Below, piece after piece: positions 1-6,352 of a DNA stretch of 11,374 nucleotides (position 1 is its first letter; the number at the start of each line of letters is the position of its first letter). The notes under the pieces are model-generated. The model had not been told where the DNA came from, did no database searches, and worked only from the letters and a program-made list of their open reading frames with translations. Position numbers and translations under genes: made by a program. Origin of the DNA: DATEJJ01 sp051986465. Its GTDB lineage: Bacteria > Actinomycetota > Actinomycetes > Mycobacteriales > Micromonosporaceae. The stretch spans positions 1 through 11,374 of the forward strand of contig JBPYFB010000035.1 in NCBI GenBank assembly GCA_051986465.1, in the 5' to 3' direction.

Positions 1-60
1 GCCGCCGCTGTCGTTATGTAGACGGTGGCCACCGGGACTTTGCCGCGGCCGGGCGGCTCG

Positions 61-429
61 TCAATCTGTGGCCGGTTGTTCGCGGGTGCGGTGTAGGAGC
101 CAGTTCTCGCGTGTGCGCACCAGCGCGTACCGGCTGGCCGGGCCGCGCCCGTGCAGGGTGAACACCATCCGGCGCTCGTTGCGGTCGTGCTCCTCCCACC
201 AGCCGATGTCCGCGATGAACTTGTCCGCGTCGGTATAGGTCAGGTGCTCCAAAGCGTGGTCCGGTACGGCGATGGCCAACCGGTCCTCCTCCGGCGTGGG
301 CGGCAGGCCGCGCGGTACCGCCCATGAGCGCAGCACCCCGTTCTCCTCGAGCCGCAGGTCGAAGTGTGGCCTCGGCTTGCGGTGGTCGTGCAGCACGAAG
401 GCCGGTCGGTACCCGTTGTCGCCCGCCAT
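61..429 (-). CDS. Stand-alone LigD-type 3'-phosphoesterase (PE) domain protein
   Basis: A 122-residue protein that is essentially one DNA polymerase/ligase LigD N-terminal phosphoesterase domain. In LigD this domain trims 3'-phosphate or 3'-ribonucleoside ends during non-homologous end joining. The core block reads FVLHDH, PHFDLRLE, LRSWAVPRG (residues 11-41), then RLAIAVPDHALEH (50-62). By alignment from memory with the Pseudomonas enzyme, His16, His22, Asp24, Arg26 and His58 fall on the manganese/phosphate-binding residues, while His62 stands where a tyrosine is usual. There is no ligase or primase domain, so this is the solo form common in actinomycetes. It has no signal peptide and should act on DNA in the cytoplasm. 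The ATG is the first in-frame start after a stop and is needed to keep the domain. An AGGAGG stretch lies only 1 base upstream (436-431), unusually close. Family assignment is firm; the substrate is inferred. Confidence 0.88.
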   Translation of the reverse strand: MAGDNGYRPAFVLHDHRKPRPHFDLRLEENGVLRSWAVPRGLPPTPEEDRLAIAVPDHALEHLTYTDADKFIADIGWWEEHDRNERRMVFTLHGRGPASRYALVRTRENWLLHRTREQPATD

Positions 430-546
430 GCCTCCTGTCTATCAGTAGCCGCACGGTGCCAGCACACCTTTGACCCGGTCGCCGCCGGGAACTGGCCTCC
501 TGCGGGCATGACGCGGCCGCGGCACCCGTGTCCAGGCGTCACCGTC

Positions 547-552
547 TACTAT
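547..552 (+). promoter_or_regulatory. Possible -10 hexamer (TACTAT) ahead of nitroreductase remnant
   Basis: TACTAT fits the actinobacterial TANNNT -10 pattern and lies 41 bases before the ATG at 594, leaving room for the Shine-Dalgarno-like GGAGAG at 584-589. No good -35 hexamer is seen about 17 bases upstream. The site may still drive transcription into the broken gene and head-on into the aminotransferase remnant. Weak, motif-only call. Confidence 0.25.
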
Positions 553-593
553 GGAGGGATGCCTGCGTGCGCCTTCTGGTGATGGAGAGTGTC

Positions 594-719
594 ATGGCTT
601 CGGGATTCGGCCGATACGTGTTCCGGCAACTGGTAGCGCTGCAGGTCTGGCTGTACCGCCGCTCTGGCGGAGTACTCGCCATGCGCCCGCGCCGGATGCG
701 CGTACTGCTGCTGACGACC
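594..719 (+). pseudogene. 5' remnant of a deazaflavin (F420)-dependent nitroreductase / quinone reductase
   Basis: About 42 codons survive. The translation has VFRQLVALQVWLYRRSGG (residues 9-26) followed by MRVLLLTT (35-42). This matches the N-terminal pattern of the Ddn/DUF385 family, in which LYRRTGG is followed by a strand ending LLLTTTGRRSG. These enzymes use reduced F420 to reduce nitro compounds or quinones and are normally about 130-160 residues. Here the similarity stops at residue 42, exactly where the oppositely oriented aminotransferase remnant begins, so the F420-binding core is gone. The ATG at 594 is preceded by GGAGAG (584-589). The frame stays open far downstream, but that part is the antisense of other genes. 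The family call rests on a short stretch, so moderate confidence; the truncation is clear if the family is right. Confidence 0.6.
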
Positions 720-722
720 GCG

Positions 723-1220
723 GATGCCCCGGGGCCGGCAGCGCCGAACGATCTCGTCGACGCCGGCCGGGCCGCCGAAGAGGTGCACGACGATCACCGC
801 CCGGGTCCGCTCGGAGATGACCGCCTCGACCGTGTCGGCGGTCAGGCAGCCGGTGACCGGGTCGACGTCGGCGAAGACCGGTACGGCCCCGGTCGCGAGT
901 ACCGCGATGACCGTGCCGAAGTCGGTGATGGGCGGGACGATGATCTCGTCGCCGGGCTCTGGGTCGATCGCGGCGACGGCCAGGTGCAGCGCGGCCGTAC
1001 CCGAGGAGCTGGCGGCCGCGTGCTCGACGCCGAGGTACCGCGCGAACTCCTGCTCCAGTGCGGGTACCTCGACCCCGCCGACCCGCCAGAGCGTGCCGCG
1101 GTCGATGACCCGGGCGAGGGCTTCGGCCTCCTCCGAACCGAAAGTGCGGCCGGAGGCGTCCGAAACGGTGGGGAACGGCTTGGTGCGCACGGGCGCGCCG
1201 CCGTCGCGGGCCAGGGTCAT
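723..1220 (-). pseudogene. 5' remnant of DegT/DnrJ/EryC1/StrS-family PLP aminotransferase
   Basis: Residues 1-166 look like the N-terminal part of a sugar or AHBA-type PLP aminotransferase: a GGxPVR leader, FGSEEAEALARVIDRG, a SSSGTAALHLA loop (71-81) that binds cofactor phosphate, GDEIIVPPITDFGT (90-103), and VVHLFGG (144-150) ending at CRPRGI. Family members are about 370-440 residues. The missing part holds the aspartate that contacts the pyridine nitrogen and the Schiff-base lysine, so this cannot be an active enzyme. Downstream of 723 the frame runs on to a stop at 549 but encodes unrelated residues that are antisense to the nitroreductase remnant. ATG 1220 is chosen because GGAG sits 6 bases before it (1230-1227); a GTG at 1232 is the alternative. 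It lies 45 bases after the regulator stop, so it was probably the third gene of that operon. Confidence 0.85.
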
Positions 1221-1265
1221 GCTCTGCTCCACAGCGTTGCGTTGGTCATTCGCCGCCGGTCGCCG

Positions 1266-2528
1266 TCATTCCAGGCGGATGCGGTAGATGGTGGGCGGCC
1301 GGCCGGTGGTGCCGGCGAGCACGCGACCGATGGGCCGGGCGATGCCGGCCTGCTCCAACCGTTTGAGGGTACGCCGCGCGGAGCGCGGTTCGATGTTCAG
1401 CGCGGTGGCGATGTCCCCGGCGGTGATCCCCGGCTCCTCGTGTGCGTCCACAATGGACTTGAGCCGGTCCAGCGTGCCGCGGGAGAGTCCGGAGCGCCGC
1501 GCGGCCACCATCACCGGTATCGGCGCGTCGTCGGCGGCGGCCTCGGTACCCGGCGAGACGATTACCACGTCGCTGCCGCTGCCCATCGAGATGACGGCGG
1601 AGAACGGGCCGACCGAGCGGCAGCGGGTCAGCGCGTGCCGGGCGAGGGCGTCTGCCTCGGCGGCGGACCGGCCGACGCCCAGTCCGATGTGCGCCCACAG
1701 GTGCCGGCGGGTCAGGGTGGCCAGCAGGGGCAACTGTTGGAAGCCGCCGGTGGCCTGCTCCAGCATGCCCTTCGTGGTCACCAGCACGTAGTGGCCCGGC
1801 TGCACGCTGAAGACGCTGCCGGCCAGTGCGCTGATGTCGTCGGAGAGCTCGGGATCGGCGTCGGAGATGTCGACGAAGCCGAGAACGACCTGGGCATCGG
1901 CGCTGACCTGGCCGAGGCTGGCCAACATGATGGTCTGCAGCGCGGAGCGGACCGAGGCGATCGCCGGGGACAGGCGGATCACCTCGATGTCGTTGCTGAG
2001 ATCCTCATAGACCGAGCGGACGCAGGTGATCGCGACGGTGGCGCCGGCGCGCGCGGCGGCGCGGTGGAAGGCGGCGAACCGCGACGAGTCAGCGCCCCGC
2101 CGGTACTCGGCGACCTGGACCCGGTCGGCGGAGAGCGCCGCGTCCCGGTACGCCTCGACGACCTGCTCCCGGTCCAGCGTGTCGATGCTGATGTGCCGGG
2201 TGTCCCGGCCGCGGGCGAGCAGGCCGAGCAGGGCTCGGTACAGCGAGGCGCCACTGTAGGAGATGTAGGTCGCCGGCTGGTTCAGTACCCCGGCCTCCTG
2301 GGCCAGCGTGTACGGGACGATACCGGTGAACAGCCAGGCGTCGACCTCGGCGCGGTTCGTCTTGACCAGCTCGACCGCGTGGGCCTCCTCCGGGTACGGC
2401 AGCGACCGGATGGTCAGGGCCGGGAACTCGCGGGCGCGCACCTGCTCCACGACCTGCACGAGATCGGCGGGTCCGATCACGCCCACCGTCACACCGAGAT
2501 TGCCGGCCCGGCCATCCGTCGATATCAC
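1266..2528 (-). CDS. Winged-helix transcriptional regulator with N-terminal sensor region
   Basis: A 420-residue, apparently intact cytoplasmic protein. Residues 12-170 alternate strands and helices like a Rossmann or response-type sensor (VGVIGPADLVQVV; VDAWLFTGIVPYTLA; YISYSGASLYRALL; VAITCVRSVYEDL). Residues about 190-320 contain DAQVVLGFVD, a GHYVLVTT strand and IGLGVGRSAAEADALARHAL, a pattern reminiscent of degenerate nucleotidyl-cyclase/GGDEF-like folds; this is inference. Residues 367-420 are a winged helix: ITAGDIATALNIEPRSARR as the helix-turn-helix, then the wing GRPPTIYRIRLE. The GTG start at 2528 overlaps the TGA of the upstream aldolase gene (GTGA), with GGGAG 9 bases upstream (2542-2538), indicating translational coupling. 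Similar proteins occur in actinomycetes beside dihydrodipicolinate-synthase-like genes, so it probably controls that catabolic or biosynthetic operon. The ligand is unknown. Confidence 0.75.
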   Translation of the reverse strand: MISTDGRAGNLGVTVGVIGPADLVQVVEQVRAREFPALTIRSLPYPEEAHAVELVKTNRAEVDAWLFTGIVPYTLAQEAGVLNQPATYISYSGASLYRALLGLLARGRDTRHISIDTLDREQVVEAYRDAALSADRVQVAEYRRGADSSRFAAFHRAAARAGATVAITCVRSVYEDLSNDIEVIRLSPAIASVRSALQTIMLASLGQVSADAQVVLGFVDISDADPELSDDISALAGSVFSVQPGHYVLVTTKGMLEQATGGFQQLPLLATLTRRHLWAHIGLGVGRSAAEADALARHALTRCRSVGPFSAVISMGSGSDVVIVSPGTEAAADDAPIPVMVAARRSGLSRGTLDRLKSIVDAHEEPGITAGDIATALNIEPRSARRTLKRLEQAGIARPIGRVLAGTTGRPPTIYRIRLE

Positions 2529-3408
2529 GCCTGGATACTCCCATGGTCGGAGGGCACGTGTCCCTCCGCTGGCATGGTGATAGATGGGTGCGCGAGCAGT
2601 GCCCGGCTGATCTCCTCGGGCTGGCCGGGGGAGAGCCGTTCGGCCGATTCCAGGCACCAGTTTCCGGCCATCAGCCCGCCCCGGGTGAGCACCTCGTTGA
2701 CCCCGCAGATGCTGCCGGCGAAGTCGTGGGCGGCGTCGAAGATGGCACCGTTGAGGTCGGTCAGCTCGGCGGCCCGGGCCAGCAGGTCCAGCGGTACCGG
2801 CGCGCCTTCCCGGACCACCCGCCGCGCCTCCGCGTGCAGGGCCACCGCCGCCGGGGTGTGTACCGCCCAGTGCCCGAGCAGCCCGCCGACGATGTGTGCG
2901 GTCACGTCGCCGAACCGGTACGGGGTGAGCAGGTCCACCACGATGTTGTCGTCGTTGCCGGTGTAGAGGGCGATCTGGTCGGCCGCCTCCGGCCGGCCGG
3001 CCCGCCCGGCGTCGACGACGGCGCGGATGACGGTCAGTGTGGCGTACCGGTCGAACGGCGCGATTTTGATGGACGCGACCTCGGGGATCTCCGCGTACCG
3101 CCGCCAGAAGTCGTACTCGAAGCGACGCTTGCCGATCGTCGGTTGCAGGTAGAAACCAAAGACCGGCAGCACCCGGCCGACCTCGCGGACTCCGGCGAGG
3201 ATGTCGGCCTCGGGTGCGTCGCGCCAGCCGGGCGTGGCGACCAGCGCCATGTGGTAGCCGAGGGATGCGGCCAGCCGCGCCTCGGCGACCGCCCGGTCGG
3301 TGGGACCGAGCACCCGGCGACCAGCAACGGTGGTGGCCCGGGGTGCTCGGCGTGCCAGGCCGCCGCCTCGTCGGCGGCGATTCGCATGACCCGTTCTTGC
3401 CACCAGCG
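2525..3408 (-). pseudogene. Dihydrodipicolinate-synthase/NAL-family aldolase, 5'-truncated and frameshifted
   Basis: The translation carries LGYHMALVATPG, PVFGFYLQPTIG, FWRRYAEIPEVASIKIAPFDRY, IALYTGNDDNIVVDLL and GLLGHWAVHT. These are landmarks of the DapA/N-acetylneuraminate-lyase TIM-barrel family. The lysine in SIKIAPF (codon 3067-3065) is the expected Schiff-base residue and the tyrosine in FYLQP (3151-3149) the expected proton shuttle, so the core chemistry residues remain. Two lesions are visible. Codons for MRIAADEAAAWHAEH and PLLVAG (3387 to ~3316) are in one frame, and VLGPTDRAVAEARL onward is in another, consistent with one missing G in the GGG run at 3315-3313. Upstream, similarity ends near 3408, so roughly the first 70-90 residues of the barrel are absent. 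A GTG-started open frame from 3421 exists but its first ~37 residues are not family-like. The 3' end is coupled to the regulator. Confidence 0.75.
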
Positions 3409-3701
3409 CCGCCGGGGTCAAGCTCGTGCTCGCCTGCTCGGACTACGACCCCACCCAGGAGGCGGCCCAACTCGGCCAGCTCCTGGACGTCGCTCCGGTA
3501 GGTGGCGTTTCCGTTGCGTTCCACGCCATGGCGACCACCGCATCGACGGTACGCGCCCGGGAACTGGCGCAGGGGCCGCGGTACCTGGAGCCCGGGCTCG
3601 ACGCGTTCTTCCACATGCTCCACAGTGGACGCCCAGTCGTATCGGACGAGGAGATGCTGCGCCCGATCCGCTTCCTCGCCGCGGTCGCCGACGCGCTGTG
3701 A
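3390..3701 (+). pseudogene. 3' remnant of an unidentified enzyme, possibly a Gfo/Idh/MocA-type oxidoreductase
   Basis: An open stretch from just after a TGA (3387-3389) to TGA at 3699-3701 encodes a protein-like sequence: AGVKLVLACSDYDP, LLDVAPVGGVSVAFHAM, then RELAQGPRYLEPGLDAFFHM, LHSGRPVVSDEEMLRPIRFLAAVADAL. The last segment resembles the C-terminal end of Gfo/Idh/MocA-type dehydrogenases (EPGL..F..ML.TG.P.....EMLAPI..L.A). I am not certain of this. No Shine-Dalgarno precedes the GTG at 3426 and the sequence looks coding before it, so this is a tail whose 5' part is lost. It abuts the truncated aldolase, which reads the other way. It could have been part of the same metabolic cluster. The family assignment is tentative; the coding character is clearer. 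Confidence 0.4.
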
Positions 3702-3751
3702 AACGGCCCCTTCTGGCGGCCCGGGTTGCCCAGCTGCATGGTCGGGCCGTT
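3702..3751 (+). terminator. Possible stem-loop after the 3' remnant
   Basis: AACGGCCC (3702-3709) is complementary to GGGCCGTT (3744-3751), separated by 34 bases that are themselves GC-rich (CCCGGG inside). It starts directly after the remnant's stop codon. There is no T-run, and the long loop makes it a weak terminator candidate. The rest of 3752-3920 contains no gene I can support. Short open frames exist on both strands (for example a minus-strand frame from 3890) but none matches a family I recognise. Confidence 0.25.
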
Positions 3752-3902
3752 CGTGCTCGCCGCGACCGGGGCGGTGGTGTTTCGACGCTTTGCCGTCGAT
3801 CCGGGCGACGACGATCGCCAAGTGCCCCTGGTGCCCGGCCAGCGCCGCTCGTCGCAACGGGTTGCTGCCGCTGACCGGCCAATCCCGCATCCGTAAAGCG
3901 TC

Positions 3903-3908
3903 TAATGT
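3903..3908 (+). promoter_or_regulatory. Possible -10 hexamer (TAATGT) of the esterase gene
   Basis: TAATGT fits TANNNT and lies 12 bases before the chosen ATG at 3921. Transcription starting about 6-7 bases downstream would give a very short leader, consistent with the absence of any Shine-Dalgarno sequence before this start. No clear -35 element is seen. Motif-only call. Confidence 0.25.
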
Positions 3909-3920
3909 GGCGTGGTGGTG

Positions 3921-4814
3921 ATGAGTCGAAGGGCGGCACTGACGTCACTGGCCGGTGCCGCCGGCCTGATCGGTACCGCGGCCGGCGGATTCGCGCTTGT
4001 CGATGCGGCGGTGCTGCCCGGCAAATCGAAGTTGGATGATGTGCTCGGGCGCTGCGATGCCCCGCACCCGCCAGCCGCTTCGCGGGGCGCCGCGCAGCCG
4101 CCGGTCTTCGGCAGCTTCCGCTCGGCCGCGCGTCGGCGGGAGGTCGGGTTCGCGCTGTCCTATCCGCCGGGCTACCCGGACGGCGCGCGGCTGCCGGTCT
4201 GCCTTGCGCTGCACGGCTACGGCTCCGACGCGCGGACGACGATCGGTACCGGCGACTACCCGGCCTTCATCGGCGGCGCGGTACGCGACGGTGCGGCCCC
4301 GTTCGTCCTCGCCGCGCCCGACGGTGGCAACGGCTACTGGCACCCACATGCCGACGACGACCCGCTCGGCATGCTCGTCGACGAGTTCCTGCCGTTACTG
4401 GCCGCCCGCGGACTGCTTACCGAAAGGGTGGCCGTGGCGGGCTGGTCGATGGGCGGCTACGGTGCGCTGCTGTTCGCGCTGGCGTACCGCGACCGGATCC
4501 GCTTGGCCGTCGCCTCGTCGCCGGCCATCTTCCACTCGTACGCCGATGCGCACCGGGTGAACCCTGGCGCGTACGACTCGCCCGCCGAATGGGCCCGCTA
4601 CGACCTCACCGTACGGGCGAAGGAGTTCACCGGGCTTCCGGTGCGGATCGCGATCGGTGCGGACGATCCGTTCGCGCCCGCCGTACGCAATCTGCGTGAC
4701 CGGCTGCCGGAGCGCAGCGTCGTGCGGATCGCGACCGGCTGCCACGACAACCGGTTCTGGACGTACGCCGCACCCGACCAGGTTCAGGCGATCAGCAGCG
4801 CGCTGGCGGCGTGA
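3921..4814 (+). CDS. Secreted (Tat) alpha/beta-hydrolase, esterase family
   Basis: A 297-residue protein beginning MSRRAAL then a hydrophobic run to about residue 33. This is a twin-arginine signal, so it is probably exported folded, perhaps remaining membrane-anchored. The mature domain matches the putative-esterase (esterase D / antigen 85-like) fold: VCLALHGYGSD (93-103, oxyanion region), VLAAPDGGNGYWH (129-141), and GWSMGGYGALL with nucleophile Ser176. The probable acid is Asp249 in GADDPF and the base His275 in GCHDNRFW. All three catalytic positions are present and the length is normal. ATG 3921 is preferred over GTG 3912 because it puts the arginine pair at residues 3-4; no Shine-Dalgarno is visible. 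It precedes the MBL hydrolase by 66 bases on the same strand and may be co-transcribed. The substrate is unknown; a carboxylic or acyl ester is likely from the family. Confidence 0.85.
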   Translation: MSRRAALTSLAGAAGLIGTAAGGFALVDAAVLPGKSKLDDVLGRCDAPHPPAASRGAAQPPVFGSFRSAARRREVGFALSYPPGYPDGARLPVCLALHGYGSDARTTIGTGDYPAFIGGAVRDGAAPFVLAAPDGGNGYWHPHADDDPLGMLVDEFLPLLAARGLLTERVAVAGWSMGGYGALLFALAYRDRIRLAVASSPAIFHSYADAHRVNPGAYDSPAEWARYDLTVRAKEFTGLPVRIAIGADDPFAPAVRNLRDRLPERSVVRIATGCHDNRFWTYAAPDQVQAISSALAA

Positions 4815-4880
4815 CCGTACTACTGTCCGTACGACGGGCGCATTCGTTTGAGGGCGCCTCGATGGGATCGGGAGGTAGGC

Positions 4881-5456
4881 GTGGTCGCTCAGGTGGACGT
4901 GCTGGCCGTCGGGTACGTGGGCGAACGGGTCGCGTCGAGCGTGACCCTGGTGCGCGATGGCGACGTGACTATCGTCGTGGACCCGGGCATGGTCTCCTCA
5001 CGAAGCGCGATCCTCGCACCGCTGCGCGATCTGGGCGTCGACCCGGACTCGGTGACCGATGTCGTGTTCAGCCACCACCACCCGGACCACACGATCAACG
5101 CGGCGCTCTTCGGCCAGGCCCGGTACCACGACTTCTGGGCCATCTATGCGGATGACGTATGGACCGACCGGCGGGTGGTGGAGCATCCCGACGGGTGGGC
5201 GCTGTCGCCGTCGGTACGGCTGCTCGCCACGCCGGGCCACTCGGACCAGGACGTCTCCACTCTGGTCGACACCGCTGACGGGCTGGTGGTGTGCACCCAC
5301 GTGTGGTGGAACGAGCACGGCCCGGCCACCGACCCGCGCGGCGCCAACCAGGACGAGCTGCGCGCGTCCCGGGCCCGAGTGCTGGCGCTGCGACCATCGC
5401 TGGTCATCCCCGGCCATGGCGCTGCCTTCGTCCCCAGTGGACAGACGCCGGCCTGA
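4881..5456 (+). CDS. MBL-fold metallo-hydrolase
   Basis: A 191-residue cytoplasmic protein of the metallo-beta-lactamase fold, about one domain long and similar in size to MBLAC1-like hydrolases. Zinc-binding landmarks are SHHHPDH (residues 64-70), TPGHSDQDVS (117-126) with His120, and PGHG (177-180) with His179. The segment that normally carries the bridging aspartate (GDLF) instead reads CTHVWW (138-143), giving a histidine there; I recall similar TH-WW versions in actinobacterial relatives. The GTG at 4881 is chosen because GGAGG (4871-4875) lies 5 bases upstream; an ORF from 4848 has no such site. The gene converges on the phosphoribosyltransferase with only 4 bases between stops. The substrate cannot be read from the sequence. 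Confidence 0.85.
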   Translation: MVAQVDVLAVGYVGERVASSVTLVRDGDVTIVVDPGMVSSRSAILAPLRDLGVDPDSVTDVVFSHHHPDHTINAALFGQARYHDFWAIYADDVWTDRRVVEHPDGWALSPSVRLLATPGHSDQDVSTLVDTADGLVVCTHVWWNEHGPATDPRGANQDELRASRARVLALRPSLVIPGHGAAFVPSGQTPA

Positions 5457-5460
5457 ACCG

Positions 5461-6045
5461 TCACAGATCGCGTACGCGCAGAAGCGATCGGACCTGGAGG
5501 TCGCGCCGCAGTCGGCTGTCCTGGAGACCGTCCACAATGACAGCCGCGCCGCACCAGCTTGCGCCAGCCGCCCGTACCAGTGCGCGGGTGGCGACGGCTT
5601 GCCCGCCGGTGTCGATCCAGTCATCGACCAGTAGTGCGCGATCGCCCGCGTTGACGTGTTCTCGGCGCAGGCCCAGTTCGAGCGTGCGGTCCCGGTAGTC
5701 GGGCGGGGTGTGGGCGACCAACCACTGGTCGCTGTCGGTGGAGGGTCGGGGATCCTTGCGAACCTCGACCAAGCCCACCTGTAAATGCACCGCGACCAGA
5801 GCGCCCAGCAAACTCCCGCGCGACTGCGGGCCCAGCACGACGGTGGGTGGCGGATCGGCGAACATGGCGGCGAGTGCCGGACCGAGCCGGAGCATGATGC
5901 TCGGATCAGCCCACCAGCCGGTCGGGTCCGCGTAGCCGTAGTCGTCCGTGCGGTCCCGTCGCCACCGGAACGCATTGCGAAGGTCGGCCCGGAATTCCCG
6001 GTCCTCGTCGACCTTCGCGCTCGGTCCCCGTCCCTGGTTGGTCAC
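5461..6045 (-). CDS. Type I phosphoribosyltransferase-family protein
   Basis: Contains a PRPP-binding motif of the type I fold, ALLVDDWIDTGGQA, where two acidic residues and the TGG loop bind the ribose-phosphate of PRPP. It is preceded by a flexible-loop region (WLVAHTPPDYRDRTLELG) and a TVVLGPQSRGSLLGALVAVHL strand-helix. This order fits adenine/orotate phosphoribosyltransferase-like proteins of actinomycetes, but the DDWIDTG motif differs from classical DD.IATG, so the base substrate is open. The start is uncertain. The frame reaches 6111 (ATG with GAGGG 3 bases upstream), 6072 (ATG) and 6045 (GTG). I use 6045 because recognisable sequence (FRADLRNAFRW) begins soon after it and a candidate promoter lies at 6125-6097. 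It has no signal peptide or membrane segment and is probably a nucleotide-salvage or specialised enzyme. Confidence 0.78.
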   Translation of the reverse strand: MTNQGRGPSAKVDEDREFRADLRNAFRWRRDRTDDYGYADPTGWWADPSIMLRLGPALAAMFADPPPTVVLGPQSRGSLLGALVAVHLQVGLVEVRKDPRPSTDSDQWLVAHTPPDYRDRTLELGLRREHVNAGDRALLVDDWIDTGGQAVATRALVRAAGASWCGAAVIVDGLQDSRLRRDLQVRSLLRVRDL

Positions 6046-6096
6046 CCCACCAGTGTGGCGCGGTGAACTCATAGGCACGGAGTCATTTATCGCTCG

Positions 6097-6125
6097 GGCA
6101 TAGAGCGACATCTACCCTCAATCAA
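6097..6125 (-). promoter_or_regulatory. Candidate promoter for the phosphoribosyltransferase
   Basis: On the minus strand TTGATT (6125-6120) and TATGCC (6102-6097) are separated by 17 bases, an ideal spacing. The -35 is good and the -10 imperfect (final T missing). If used, transcription would start near 6090. That would exclude the ATG at 6111 and favour starts at 6072 or 6045. Sequence-pattern evidence only. Confidence 0.3.
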
Positions 6126-6228
6126 GTGTTGGATTCCTCACCTGCGGCGCGTTGGGCTGTGGAATGGTCCTAGGCGAGGGCAGCTCCGGCTGGCCCGCGC
6201 GGCCGCCTCTGTGGCGCCGCCTGCCGAT

Positions 6229-6246
6229 GGTTCGGTAAGCCGAACC
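6229..6246. promoter_or_regulatory. 18-bp inverted repeat, operator candidate
   Basis: GGTTCGG (6229-6235), TAAG, CCGAACC (6240-6246) form a perfect 7-bp inverted repeat with a 4-base centre in the 240-base gap between the divergent phosphoribosyltransferase and membrane-protein genes. It lies about 107 bases before the membrane protein's ATG. It could be a dimeric regulator site or a short hairpin; there is no T-run to support a terminator. No other clear element is seen in 6126-6340 apart from a GACAG/CTGTC pair (6313-6329). Confidence 0.35.
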
Positions 6247-6352
6247 GCGAAGGTCCGTGGCAGCACGATCGATCGGGCGATGTTCCGGCGACAGGATGAG
6301 TAAGTCCCGCCGGACAGACTCCGGCTGTCAAGCCAGATCGTGGAGGATTCCC

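Noticed and set aside
23..34. CGGTGGCCACCG palindrome near the window start
   Set aside because: Short GC palindromes are frequent at this base composition. There is no gene start next to it and no loop for a terminator.
528..2966. 812-codon plus-strand open frame
   Set aside because: After codon ~64 it is antisense to the aminotransferase, regulator and aldolase. Its composition (Asp/Gly/Val/Arg-rich, no motifs) is typical of a mirror frame in GC-rich DNA. Only the nitroreductase piece is kept.
2529..3890. Upstream extension of the regulator frame to 3890 (874 codons)
   Set aside because: The upstream part is Arg/Gly/Pro-rich shadow of the aldolase gene and opposite-strand remnant. GTG 2528 with GGGAG and the GTGA overlap is the better start.
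3780..3890. Minus-strand PLRRAALAGHQGHLAIVV segment resembling an ankyrin repeat
   Set aside because: Only one loose repeat-like stretch, with no repeat partner, start signal or length to support a gene.
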